DNA of 64,000 nt from Artocarpus heterophyllus (Eukaryota > Streptophyta > Magnoliopsida > Rosales > Moraceae), in NCBI GenBank assembly GCA_025403435.1, contig CM046327.1, forward strand, positions 16,112,218-16,176,217, given 5' to 3'. The notes under the pieces are model-generated. The model ran no database searches. It saw only the letters and a list, made by a program, of their open reading frames with translations, and was not told where the DNA came from. Every line of letters starts with the position of its first letter. Position 1 is the first letter of the stretch. Positions 47,801 through 60,272 of the stretch are shown here, in pieces. Both the position numbers and the translations under genes were made by a program.

Positions 47801-50508
47801 TAGGTCCACCTTTTAGGATGGCACCCCAAGGCCCCAATAGGTGGTATCAAAGTCAGATTTCAGACATAACTATGTGTACGCACAAGATAAAACCCTAGAG
47901 GAAATTGGACAAAGGTTGATGGTCCCCCGGAGTTGAATTGTGAAAATGAACTCTTACGATTAAACTCCATGGTAATGTGGGGCCTAAGATGCGGTGGAGA
48001 TCTTGATGGAGTTGTGATATTCCTGGTTGAGAGATGGGCAGATGGATCATCGTTCAAGGGGGCCTATGATGACCGTGGGCTTTGTTCAAGGGGGATTATT
48101 GGAAGTGTGGGTTTATTAGGGCTTGGGTCACTCCTAATAGGTTAACATTTTAGGATGGAACCCCAAGGCCCCAATCTTAGGACAAAGCAATTTTTTGTGG
48201 AAAACACAAAGTGTAGGAGGGGAGGCCCCTTTACCGCTAAGCTTGGCATTAGATTGTTAGCACTTAGGAGACAGCAAATCTTAGACTCTGATAACATCTT
48301 GTTAAGCACCAAGCGCACACCATTTGAGCTTGCCCAACAAGTTTGCCAAAAGTGAAAACAAGTGGCATATTTTTGAGCCACAATTAACAAAACTGCACCT
48401 TGGCAAAAAACCGTGCCAAATCTTTAAACAAATTCCTCTGATTTGCTCATCTTCTCCAAAGCCCTCTTAGGAACCTTCTAGAAGTTGCAATTTTGAACTT
48501 GTATACAGGGATTGGCTAGCTCATCATATTTGTTAGATGTTCTGATATAGACACCTTGCTTAATACAATGGCACCCTGAGACATGATCTCTCAAAGGAAG
48601 GAATATCAAACCCCAATGTGTATGGTCCTCTCATGATACATCTGATTTTTACTCAAATATAGGGCAATTTGGTTGTCATAATAAACAATAGCAGAATAAT
48701 GTTGTAAGCCCAATCAGCAACCAAACCTTCCAAGCCAAATAGCGTCTTTTACAGCTTTTGTTGCTCCCATATACTCTCCCCCTATAGTAGACAAAGCAAC
48801 TGTAACTTGCAGTGTAGCCTTCTAACTGATGGTACAACCAAAAAGTGTAAAGACATCACCTTATAGAGATCTCTTGTCCAAATCACTAGCATAATCAAAG
48901 TCTACAAAACTGACAACACCATTACTAGTGGTAGAACTCTTGCCACACACCAAGCAAACATCTGTGGTACCTTTTAAGTATCTCAAAATCCATTGCACAT
49001 GACTTTTAGCAAACTTGTTGGGCAAACTCTAATACTTGCCACCCGAGGAGTGTGCTTGATGCTCAAGAAAATGTTTTTGGAGTCCAAGATTTGCTTTTTC
49101 CTAAGACCATGACAAGTGCCAACAATCTAATGCCCAAGCTTAGCAATAGATAGGCCTCTCCTCCGACACTTTGTGCATCACACAAAAATTTGAGAGCCTT
49201 CAAGTGTGTTTAATGAGTATTGTTGAGAGAATCTCTCCTTGTGTTCTTGTGACAATATTTTGGGTTTACAGGGAGTAGAGTTTTGAGATAATTAATAACT
49301 TCGTAATCTCCTTATTCCGTTGATAGTGAAAATTTTTCGTCGTCTTTTCCTATGGAAATAGGCTAAAAGCCAAACGACGTAAATTTCACTGTGTTAATCT
49401 TGTGCTTATTTTATTTCTAAGGTTCATAACAATTAGTATAAGATCAAGTCTACCAAGTAGCAGGGTCAAGTCGAAGCTATTGCGTTATAAGTTAGATTAA
49501 GGTGCATTGTCAACGTCAAATACTGATAGTGGAGCAAAGATGACTAAGAGGAAAGGAATATTGAAGGGTCACTAATAATGTGGACCGCTATGGATTGCTG
49601 CAAAACCAACATATTAACTATTTGATTGCTTATAACAAAACTACCATATTGAGTATGTGATCGGATGTAGCATGAGCTATGGTTATGTGACCACAGATGG
49701 GATGACCTAGGGAAGGCTGCTGCTTAACAGAAGATGGAATATGCAGTCACCTAGCTGGAAAGATGGGACGCGGTCACGGAGCGTGGTGGAACATTAGCTA
49801 CCAAAAGTACCACATGAAATAATTATAAGATGATTAGTGAGTTTATAAGCCTCAAGCCCCCTCCCTTTTCAAGCCAATTTTGCAAGAGTGGGTTCTACCT
49901 AATGGATTCGTAACATTCCTATAAAAAACCTACAATCCCAGTAAACAGTCGCGATGAAGACCAATATCAATTTTACTACAATATACTACAAAGAGTTTAG
50001 AAAGAGCTTGAAGGAGAAAATTACAAAGTTTCATTATCAGAGTAGAACACAAGATATCTCTAAAACCAAGAATATAAAATATCTACCCTAAATAAAGGTG
50101 TAATTGAAATCTTATTGCCTGTCATGACGGTGTTGGTTTTATAAGGTCAATTTAGGTAACTGCACCTTAAATGAATAAGTTAAAATTAATTCCATTAAAC
50201 AAGCTACAATAAAGTAAAAGTTCGTAACTTACAAAATAAACTTTACTTGACAATGGATGCGAGTTTACAAACTGCTCCCTCAAATTGTCAACAAAGCAAC
50301 CAAGTTCTTCAAATGACTTCTTCAGCACTTCACTAGAAGCTGCTTCAGAGTCTATAATCGCATCAAGTATTGTTTTCAACAACTTCAATATCTCTTCTGC
50401 CTTTTGGTAATACTTCAGAACCAGTTCCGAGTTTATGTTATCACAGGATGATAAATGGAAAAATGAAGAGATGTTATTTAGAAGCACTTTTAACAATGAT
50501 ATCTCCAT
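44802..50508 (-). CDS. PUB4: U-box/ARM-repeat E3 ubiquitin ligase, PUB4-like
   Basis: Four coding exons on the minus strand: 50233-50508, 47285-47401, 44963-46987 and 44802-44861. All junctions are GT-AG in phase 0, giving 825 residues, close to Arabidopsis PUB4. The UND region (about 1-230) starts MEISLLKVLLNNISSF; the U-box lies at about 236-310 (IPPDFCCPLSLELMTDPVIV, TYER, CPKTRQTL). A Ser-rich linker follows, then five to six ARM repeats (about 530-815) and the tail NAGRG. U-box ligases recruit ubiquitin-loaded E2 enzymes, and ARM repeats bind substrates or receptor kinases; PUB4 acts in meristem, tapetum and immune signalling in Arabidopsis. The start is set by the ATG five bases after the acceptor at 50514. 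Exon 4 holds most of the protein and is intact. Intron 2 is swollen by retroelement relics. Confidence 0.93.
47596..48180 (+). mobile_element. TRIM-like retrotransposon fragment in PUB4 intron 2
   Basis: TGTTAGATACCAAAAGTCCC (47596) begins an LTR-like repeat of about 245 bp, followed by TGGTATCAAAGTC (about 47844), a decayed tRNA-Met primer site, a 240-bp interior, a purine tract TTCAAGGGGGAT (48086-48097) and a shortened second LTR whose end (AAGGCCCCAATC, near 48176) matches the end of the first (AAGGCCCCAATA). No coding capacity. Confidence 0.6.
48380..49150 (-). pseudogene. Decayed copia RT/RNase H fragment, antisense to surroundings
   Basis: Read on the minus strand, about 48945-49020 encodes KSHVQWILRYLKGTTD, a hallmark of copia RNase H, and downstream fragments recall the copia C-terminus. 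Stops and frameshifts are frequent. It lies within intron 2 of the U-box gene and is in the same transcriptional orientation as that gene. Confidence 0.7.
49200..49920 (+). mobile_element. Further LTR relics in PUB4 intron 2
   Basis: CATAACAATTAGTATAAGATC (about 49427-49447) looks like the end of a copia LTR plus a mutated primer-binding site. At 49797-49917 the sequence ACCAAAAGTACCACATG to TTCGTAACA is a third diverged copy of the TRIM LTR seen at 47596. Multiple nested insertions are likely. Confidence 0.5.
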
Positions 50509-50513
50509 CACAC

Positions 50514-52126
50514 CTGCATCAATATAATGATTAAAAAATTAAAAAAATAACAAAAGTGTCAAGCTGAAGGAATGTTTGCATTTAAGAAATAGCATTGAAG
50601 TGATTTATGCAACAAAAATTCATTCAGAATACGTTTTAAATTGAAGAATACGCATTAAATTGATTAATGTAATAAAAATTTAATCAAAATACGTTTTGAA
50701 CCAAAGAATACCATTCTTAGAAATAGATGGAAAAGAAGTAGATTTATGATGATTTGATCCATGCCAACGAATAAATTCAACACTACCCTAATTTGTTCAA
50801 ACTTTCATGTATGTCCGTTAGGGGCTATGAAGTGCTTTTAAGTGTGAAAAGACAATAAAGATATTGAATAAATTCACACATTCCTAATGTTTGTATGTTG
50901 GATTGTATCAGAAGCTTTTATACAAACAATTCAACATACTTTAAAACTTAAATAATAATAATAATAACAATAGTAATAATAATAATAAACGCTAAACACT
51001 AGGAGAATCATTGTCAATATTTATAGTCATTTAACACTAACTATTATATGTTGTCTCATAACTGCCTAACAATGTTCATTAGCAACAAAATGTAATAACC
51101 TCATAGTTTGGCAACAAAAGAACTAAATTGTACCTTCGTTCAGCATAAACCTATCGCTTCAAAAACTAACGTCATTTCTCATCTTCGAAATACAAATTAT
51201 CCATGAAAATGAAGAAAGCAATAAGGATTCCCCCGAGAAAAAATAATGAATCCTTGCTATCAAGAAATCAAACCCACGTCAAAAATCTTCAAAATTAACT
51301 TTCTCCAACTGAGAAATCCTGCACAAACAAAAACTTCAAACCTCAAACTTAATGACTTAGAAAAACCTAAACAATCATAACTAAAATAAGAAACTCAGAA
51401 TTTCTAGTTAAGAAAAAGATAATATAACTAAAACGGCAAAAGAAAATTGAATTGTAGACAACTTCTGTATCAAATCTCTACTCCTTGCAGCAAGCTGTTT
51501 GCAACAAAAGAAATTTTCTGTCTTAAACTCGGAACTACCATAAAAGCTTATTTAGTTTACAATTTAACCCTTTTTGTTTAATTTTCTTAGCCACAACAAA
51601 GCATATTTGGGAGTTCTCTAACATTTTAAGACTTGTTTACAGTTGAAAGTATTTGCCTCAAAAATGGCATAAAAATTTAAATGTATCAGTTATCAAATTC
51701 TAATCCAAGGAATTCAATAAAGCTTCAGCTTCAATTACAGCATGCCGAGATTGGAGAAAACGATCAAAAAACCAAATAAATTTCTCGATGAGAAAATCCA
51801 CAAGTAATTATACTATATTTTATATCTCAGTCATTGAAATTACCCAAAAAAATGAATGAATGAATGAAAAGTCCGTCCATTACTCGAATCAAACGTAAAT
51901 TGAACCGAAAAAATTCGGAATTGAAATCAAATCGAGGTCAAATCAAAAAGATGAAAAATGAAAACAAAATTTGAAGAATAAATTAATCAGTTTGAGCCAA
52001 GAATGCGAAGCATCAGAAGCGTATAGAACCAGTCAACCGAAGAAAAGATGAAGGGAAAAAATGAAGAGAAAAAACGCAAGAAGAAATCGAAATCGAAGAT
52101 CAAAAACCCTAGTTTGATGAAGTACC
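50514..52126 (-). other. Intron 1 of the U-box gene (in 5' UTR)
   Basis: Acceptor TGATGCAG|GTG precedes the start codon by five bases, and donor ATTCAG|GTACTT at 52126/52125 ends a likely 5' UTR exon. An (AAT)n tract sits at about 50948-50990. No other feature seen. Confidence 0.6.
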
Positions 52127-52350
52127 TGAATGCGAAGAAGAATACTGGAAATGGAAGCTGACGCGCGAAGAAGAAGAAGAAGAAGAAGAAGAAGTCGCTT
52201 TGGGCAAAATCTTTCCCTCAGACCCAAACCAGCCAGATTTCGCTTATTCTCAGCTGGGTTTTTGCTTTTTTGGTTTGGTTTTTTTTTTTTTAATCCTTTT
52301 CCTCTTTTACTAGAATTCTCAGAGGATCCTTCCTTCTTCATTCCCTTTTT
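52127..52350 (-). other. Probable 5' UTR exon of the U-box gene
   Basis: GC-richer block with a (GAA)n/(TTC)n microsatellite (about 52166-52193) ending in a donor at 52125. The transcription start is not determined. Open frames crossing this block are leader sequence, not genes. Confidence 0.5.
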
Positions 52351-55340
52351 TTTTTTTTTAATATTTTCATCTTAATTTTTTATGTAAATAATAATAATTA
52401 ATATTTTTTGGGAATGGATATTTGTGTCGGTAATGTCGACATTAAAAAATAATAGCTCTCAAAAAAAATTAAAAAATAAAATAAAAATATCGATGCTAGC
52501 CGTATGTCGTGTTCAGGGGTTTACGTAGTTGGAGAAGGGCATTGTCGTCATTGCATAAATACCGACTTAACTTGTGTACTAAAATAGTATTTTATTTTAT
52601 TTTTTTTAAATAGTAGCTTCTTTTTCTCTATGTTCAGTATAATTAATAGTAAAGAATTCTATTGTCAAAAAAAAAAAAAATAGTAAGAATTTTGACAGGA
52701 ATTAGGATTAATTAGGTAGCACTTAGCCGCCAAAAGGCCTATTGGCCGTATTTAATTAATATTATATGAGGTGGGCATGATAAGTCGAATGTGAAATTAT
52801 TTAGAATAGAATTGACTATAAAAATTAACCCAGGCAAGTTAAGTCTTTATTTATTTTTATTTTTTTTGGCTATCAGTTAAGTCTTTGATTTTGATAAAAT
52901 AGTAGTTGGTCAATTATTTTCTTCTAGTTCAGCAAAAAAAAAAAAAAAAAATCTTCCAGAAAAAAGTATTAATTATCGTGGCAATGAAAGAGAATTATAT
53001 AATAGACTAAAAACATATCATATAAATATTATATTGTTTCAAGCCGTTAGATCGTGTTAGAGTCGTTTAACAAATGTGTATTTTTACCTTGTTTTAATGT
53101 AAATTGATGAAAATTTATATTTCAAATTTGTATTTTACTACTGTGATATTATAAATATTTGAAATGATAATACAATATTTAATCATAGAATCATTCCTGT
53201 ACTATACTATGACATTTGTTTACACCTGGTTAAAAAATTCATTCATCGCTAATATTGAAGAGTTTTAGCTTGGTTAAATATTCAAGGGTTTGTTGGGCGG
53301 ATCTTTTGAAAGGTTAAAATGGGAGTTTGGTTGAATATTCAAATCAAGGTTCGAATCATTTTGCTACAGTATTTTCTCTTACAAAAATTTAAATCTTCAT
53401 TCAAATATTCTACTCAAATACTCGAACCAAACAGGCCCTAAATCCACCACATGCTCAGGTCCTTGCGCTTCGCTTAGGTCCCTAAGTATGTGTTCAGGTC
53501 CTTAGCATACACTCCGGTATGATAGGGTCCTTAGTGCGTGATCGGTAGTGACCTGAGCATTGGAACATATACTCGAGTAAGAGTTGAAAGATCAAAAGTC
53601 GTCAAACTTCATCAAAAAAATGAATTGTTCGCAATTTAGGACATTAAATGTTTAATAATTAAAAAGTGTTAATTGTAATATCGATCGAGACACTTAAGAG
53701 GTGAATGATTTAATGTTGCAATAAGAGATATATAATTCTCAAATTTATTGGAGAGTTAAACTACTCAGTTTTCGATGTACTATAAATACCCTTAATCTCA
53801 AAGGAAAAAGAACAATTCTAAATACAATATCTTGAGGTTTCCCCACTTTGTTCTTATTATTTTCTTAACAGTTATTGTGTTCTTCAAATGATTTAACTAA
53901 TTTACTTAGCTTACTTCTTCGTTTAATCACAAGTGTTTGCCTAAGAATGTTGGACTAGTGTTGAACGAAATTTTTTGCCAACACAGTTCACTCCTTTTTT
54001 GGGTTGAAGAAACAATTCTTTATATGGATTTGTTTGGTTCTTCGCAAATATTAATATTACACTGTAAGATTTAGAAGAAGGGATAATTTTTTTTTTTCTA
54101 ATAATGATTAGGGGAAAAAACTCTTAACATTGATCTGCTATAGATATATTCTTCCTTGTTATTTGTTAAATGCAAATGTTTACTTCTATCTCACATGTTG
54201 GATCGGTATTTTGTGAAGGACTTAACCTTAATGTGGTTTTACTTGTTTACCCTAGCCTATTAAAGTATTCGTTTTTTTTTTTTACCTTTTATTTAAAAAT
54301 ATAAAAAATAAAAAAATTGATATGACGAAAATCACAAGATTTTTCCACGGCAACAAAATGAACGTAAATAGTTTTTTGAAATGTCAACTTCAGATTTGAA
54401 TCTTAAAAGCCTCATTTGAATTTTGTTCGGTCACATTAGAGAACGACGCATTGTAATTAGCAACTATATAGATAAAAATATTTGGTAATAACATATATTA
54501 TATAGGTGTACATGTACTATTATGGAATGTATACGTATAAATTCTTTTGATGAAAAAAAAAAAAGAATTATACACGAACCTCAATGTTCCCACAACAAGC
54601 AATATAAAATAAATCGAATTTTTTTGTTAGAGGCTGTATAAAGGTTGAAAAAGACCACGTTTAACAAACAAAAAGCTTATATCTATCACATGCTAATGCA
54701 TTGCAAAGTGGGTCAACGATCAAACCTCTAGTTGGAAAGTGGCAGCTTTTGTTGAGGTCAAACTTCAAAATGATCGTTGTCATGGTTCGCAAGGATATAA
54801 AATAATGATGAGATTTCACTAGGTACCGGGTAAAAAAAGTAAACTACAAATAAGCAACTTACAGAAAAAAGAAAATAATAATAATAATTTTGACCATGGT
54901 TGAAAAACATGCTGTAACGGTGAGAATATCCACCCGAGAAGGACCAAAATAAGAAACAAGTATGACAGTTCTTTGTTGGGAAAGCTGGAATGGCAACTGA
55001 AGCCATGGACGTTCTTTCTCAAGAAGTCCAATGGAAAAGGAAAACAACTACATATATTTAAAATGAAGTGGCCTTATTGGGCAAACTTTTGATTGACCCG
55101 TATGTTACAATATACACATACAAATTTGGCTATGCTTAAAAGTTCAAAACGTGTGGGTCCCTCATGTGGCATGTCCTATTTTGGGTTTTAACTAGAAGCA
55201 TCCAGAGCAATGAAAAAGAATAATTCACTGTTACCGAACAAGAATATTGGTTCAATTAATTAACTGGGATATTCGTTTGTGTTAGCAAAAAATGCAAATG
55301 AAGATGTATTCTCCGGCATGCCCAAAGAGCAAAGATAGCT
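52351..55340. other. Intergenic region between U-box and aspartyl protease loci
   Basis: AT-rich. Holds a MITE (53322-53442) and, at about 53450-53990, a possible LTR relic (repeated CAGGTCCTTAG phrases, TATAAATACCC near 53780, AACAATTCTAAATACAATA). Overlapping minus-strand frames at 54758-55047 have no start context or domain. Confidence 0.4.
53322..53442. mobile_element. MITE copy, GGGCC-GTTTGG family
   Basis: Right end CTCGAACCAAACAGGCCCTAA is well preserved; interior TTGCTACAGTATTTTCTCTTA matches the other copies; left end GGAGTTTGGTTGAATATT is diverged. Confidence 0.7.
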
Positions 55341-58300
55341 CTAAAGTTTCAGTGGTTGAAGTTCTTGCTCGGGGACCACCGCATCGACGGGCTTATATGC
55401 ATTGAGAGCTTCTCACCGGCGTCTCCACGTAAACCACACCCCGAGAGCTGATAAACCAATGATCAGAGTAACAAAAATTGCTAAAATGACCACCAGATAT
55501 CCTTGATGCCACCAATTCCCGCATCATGAAAATGCAGGAGTAGAAGATGGTTCAGTTTATTGGGTCGCAAAAGAAATTGCAACCTGATTTTGTACAAAAA
55601 AGAAAAGATTATTGTGTAATGCGTCAAGTTACCGTTTCTCCTTCGGTACAACATTCCATCTGACCAACTCATAGTTGGAAAAGGTACCAGGAAGCTCCAT
55701 ATCATGTTCAGCAAGTCGGGCAATTATACTCTGCAGGCAGAACAAGACTAGCAATAAAACAGTTGTAATCTTCTGCATTATCAAATAGTTACAATTTCAA
55801 AAATATTAACTTACGGCTGCGGTTGCATCAGGGATGAAGTCAGAGGACGCCTCTGGGACTATGCCCAATGCAACAAGGGAATGATTTCCATTGGAAGTAA
55901 AATTCAATAAGCGGACCTAAAATTATTCAATCGAGATTATTGAAAACTACATGAGACTTTCACTGAATAATACTTGACAGTAAGAAGAATATTAAAAAAA
56001 AAGTATCTCAGCAATAGTTTTTAGCAGACACTCAGTAAGTTATTGAATTAAAGCTAATTGATCCATCCATATGGTGTTTAGCTAACCTGTGAAACATTAA
56101 CGTCTAATTCAGGGGCTATGTATCCAGCCAGTTCCATGAGGTGAGGCTTTAGCTCACTGTGGCTAATGTTGAATGATAGCTGGAATCTTATTTGTCCAAT
56201 TTGGCGATCCTCTGTGTGCAAGATTAGAGGAAGATTAAAATTATTCAAGAAAATCTCAAACTGGGAACTTGATTTATTTCATCAAGAATTGAAGATAAAG
56301 GACAAAGTGGCGTGCTTCTGTGGCAATGCAACATTGAGAGAGAGAGAGAGAGAGAGAGTGCCATCTAAATGCGCTAGTAAAAAGCAAATACAGAATACAA
56401 AATTTGCAGCTGACAAACCTGGAAGTACATAATCAGGTTCTTCTTCGGGTGGTAATGTAGGTGGCACTTTTGTAGTCAAATTATCCTTATTAAAAGCTGG
56501 AGATATTGGTGGAGGAGAATCAGATGCGTGAAGCCTTTCCCATAACTCAGAACAATTTGTTTTCCAGAAACCAATCTTCGAATGCTCACGATCATACATG
56601 ACAAGAGTATTCCGAACAACAATCCCTAGGATAACCAATCAAATCACATGAAAAACCTATAGTATTGCTAAAAGTACATGCCAGGAGTTTTGTAAACATA
56701 GAAAATTAGCCCCCCAAAAAAAAACTAGATCCTCAAATGGCAGAAAAGTTCACAACTTTAGAAGTAGAAAGCAGACTTTCTTTCAATAAAAAGATAAGGT
56801 TTCAACAAGAATCAAAAATATCTGTTTAAAAGCAAAATTACCTCCTAAAAGAGTGGTTGGATCCCTTCCATTCTGGAAAATACCCAGGCAATATGCGCCA
56901 CGCACCTTTGAATGCTTTATATCAAATAACCATCAAAAGGAAATGACAAATGAGAAAAGAATAACTAATATGTGGATATTCAATGAGCAATGAAAAACTA
57001 CAAGAACTCCAATCAAATTTGATCGAGTACCACATCAAAGTAGCAAAAAATCTTCTCTCCAGAATTTTTCTTAAAAGAAAGGAGAAAATATACATGTAGT
57101 AAAGTAAATCAATGATGATTAAAAATAAAACTCTGTTAATTACCTGGAACAAGTAGTTTTCAGGAGATAGTGACAGTTTTTGTCCATTGCCAAAGACTAT
57201 ATCTACCGTGGGAAATGAATTTGACAGTTGAGAGACATCACTGAAAAAAATTGGTTAGACCGTTAATCACATACAGATAGAAGAATTATTTAGAGAGAAG
57301 CCCTCTTCTGCACTTGGAATAACTTTCAGCACAATAATAAAAAGAAAAGTAGTAATAATAATACCTTTCAGCACCAGAAAAGCAGATATCATTATAATTT
57401 GGGTCAGGGCCATGGATCTGCCTAAGAGACTGAAGTTCCTTCATGATCTGCTCGTGGGCCAAGGGTGAGAAACAAAGAAATAAGAATCAAACGTGAGATC
57501 TAATTGCCTTAACTATAAAGTTGTCTGCTATGCTTTCTGAATGTTTTAGTGAAGGCTAGTTGTCTATATCCAATGGTTTTACACCATCAACTTATACGTA
57601 GAATACTTGTTTTCCTTTATGTGAAAATTAATCAAAACTTCAACTGAGACGCTTAAATAAAATTTTATAAAGAACGCCAAAGTATCTTTATCACTAAATT
57701 TTACTCAGCCATATAAGTGGAAAAAACAAATTAGAGAGAAGCAACAGCAAGTATCTATAAGTCTTAGCTGTAAATTAACATAACCTGCACCTGACAAGTT
57801 AGAAGAAAAAGCTGCAGAAATTTACAGAAACTTACCGCACCCTTAAAGGCTACAAATGCTGCTTCCGGTAGGTAAGCATATGTGGTACCACTGTCCAGGA
57901 CAGTTCCATGTTTCCCATCAAAAACCGTAGGGTTCAAAGCCAATTTCTTCCCCGCAACATGAATCCCCTTCAAATCGACGTTGTAATAAGGACTGTTGCC
58001 AGCCCGAAACTAGAGTAAATGCGTGAGAAATATCAATTGTATTTCTTCGGGAATCTCAGAGCGATATTTTTATCTAGACTAAGCAAATGTCTAAGAACCA
58101 TGGCACCCCCACCAATATCCATTCCACCATAACACAACGAGAAAGAATCACTGATCACACCTTTATCCACAAGCTGGTCCACAACACTAAGATCGCCTCG
58201 TCCCAATCCCATTATGCCGTCGGCATGCTGACTGCAAAGGTCGCCGGTCTCCAAGTTTTCGCAACCAAAAACAGCTCGCTGCGGAAGAAGTTCACTCTGA

Positions 58301-59197
58301 TTGCCAAAGGACAATAAATCCTCACCAAGCATGCCGCTACTAGCGCTCATCTCGGCGTACCGCCTCTCGTAAACACATTGCTCCTGGTTATTGTCACAAG
58401 TGCAATCTATATTGCATTTAACGGGTTGATAGGTTCTGGAAAGTTCTGGATCAAACTTGGGATCCTGGAAAGCAACCAATTCAACACAACTGCACAGATT
58501 AGATTTGAAAATAAAAAACATATAATAAAAAGAAAATGCAATTATTGTCTATACACAACTTGGAAAGCCGAAAATCAAAATCCTAATTCGATAGCAGCAC
58601 CAGTTTGATAATTTTTATCAGTGTTTAAAATTCCTAATTCAAAAGCAAAAAAATAAACAGGAAAAAGAAAGATCAAAACTTTCAAAATTACAATTAAAAA
58701 AAAAACCTGGCGATTGCCACACTGATCACAAGTGGAACAGGGGACGTAGGTGACAGAGCTTCCGGTGTCCACAATGAGCGCAAATCTCTGAGAGGCGTCC
58801 CGATCCAGATCCGTATAGTGTAATAACTTCACAACCGAAAATCCAAATCTCAATTCGTAAACCAAAAAGTTTCTCTCAGAGAAGACTTTTTTTTCAGAGA
58901 ATGAGAAGAATGTGCTCACCCGTTGAGGAGAAGGTCGTCGTAGAGGCTCATGCGGGCGTTGGGGGGGGCTTCGGCGGCCGATCTCTGGAGGTGGCGGCGC
59001 AAATCCGACGAAGACGACGGCGTTTTGGAAGAATCACGAAACGCGTGGTGGAGAGGCAACAGAAAGGCGGGGCGCGCGTGGGGGTGCGACGGCCCAAGGA
59101 GGAGCGGTACGGCGGAGACTCGACAGAGTCGGAGGAGGGGGAGGAAGAACGAGGATACGATTAGGAGGACCGTGGTGGCGAGTTGACCCAGAGCCAT
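55341..59197 (-). pseudogene. Membrane-anchored A1 (pepsin-like) aspartyl protease gene, probably broken
   Basis: Twelve exon-like blocks: 58920-59197, 58707-58826, 58099-58464, 57836-58009, 57365-57447, 57144-57240, 56842-56914, 56419-56625, 56087-56211, 55815-55916, 55633-55730, 55341-55583. They encode a signal anchor (MALGQLATTVLLIVSSFF), the first catalytic motif VDTGSS, a Cys-rich insert, FGCEN, GIMGLGRGDLS, the second motif LDSGTT, and a C-terminal ectodomain. Exon 2 is one base short in the stretch coding GTPPQ, so the signal exon and the active site are in different frames. The segment after GGGAM is disrupted, readable only by splicing out 89 bp (58010-58098). The last block has stops in the frame that would give the transmembrane helix. 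The rest is well preserved, so loss is recent or sequence errors are involved. Confidence 0.75.
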
Positions 59198-59543
59198 GGC
59201 CGCTGAGTCAGTGGCTCGGGAGAATCAGGAGAGAGAGAGTTGGCAGATCGAGAAGAAAAGGGAACTATGGCGGAGTGTAATGCGGGTGAAAGAGAAGAAA
59301 AGAGAAGAGAAGAGCCCACTCTTGAACTCCAAGGAAGCGAGGGAAGTCGGCAAATGCCGCTAAGAAAATAAGGTGAAATAAATAAATAAATATATACTTA
59401 TTTATTTAATATTGGACGAATATACATATATATATATATATATGGAAGAGAAGATCAAGATTTGTGATTTTTTTTTATTATTTTATTTTTTGAAGCTGAG
59501 TTAGTGCAATTGTATCTGGGAGTTTGTGTCAACGTCTCAAGAT
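59198..59543 (-). promoter_or_regulatory. Upstream region of the aspartyl protease locus
   Basis: GA-rich on the plus strand (C/T-rich on the sense strand) from 59225 to 59330, a likely leader, followed by AT-rich sequence with an (AT)n tract at about 59423-59443. Confidence 0.4.
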
Positions 59544-60099
59544 TAGGGCTGGCATTTGGACACAACACAATACGAAAACGACACACAAGATAAACAGATT
59601 TGAATTATACGTTTATTAATTGTGCTATAAATAGGTTGACACGAATAACACGAAAATAAACGGGCTAGATTCGTGCTAACACGCTAAACACGTCTTAACA
59701 AGTTTAATTAAACAGGTCATAAACGTGTTAACACGACACGACACAACCCGTCTATTTATAACACATTTAAACTTAAAAATAAAAATATTTGAAATATTTA
59801 TAGTAGGTTAATATTAATTAGATATTGTTTTTTGGTTAATTTTCTTTATTGGTTTTTTTTAAAAAAAATAATTTTTTTAATTTTTTTTAATTTTTAGTTA
59901 ATTGGGTCATAAATGTGTCATATACGTGTCAACCCGTCACGACACGTTTAATAATCGTGTTAATCAGGTCGTGTCGTATTATGCGTGCCACAAGCGTACC
60001 GTGTTCATGTTTGCATTTTTGACACGTTTATTAATTGTGTCGTATTCGTGTTCGAGCTAAATATGTCGTGCTGTAAACGTAACACGATTATTGCCATCT
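59544..60099. mobile_element. Non-autonomous hAT-like element
   Basis: Left end TAGGGCTGGCATTTGG and right end ATTATTGCCATCT are diverged inverted repeats. Flanks CTCAAGAT (59536-59543) and GTCAAGAG (60100-60107) resemble an aged 8-bp duplication. The interior is full of ACACGACAC/GTGTCGTGTC subterminal motifs, as in the hAT element at 21601. Confidence 0.65.
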
Positions 60100-60272
60100 G
60101 TCAAGAGAGAGAGAGTTATGTCCTTGGGCGTTTCTCAATGGAGGCCTTTTGTTAAAAGGAGCCCACCAGGGAAAGAAAAATGAAACATGCAGCAACATAA
60201 AAGAGCATTCACCTATTGTACTCCACATAATTGCTAAATTAACTTGGCAAAAATACGAGCATACATGGATTT

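Noticed and set aside
52033..52375. Open frames on both strands at the PUB4 5' end
   Set aside because: They overlap the probable 5' UTR exon with a (GAA)n microsatellite; the real start is at 50508.
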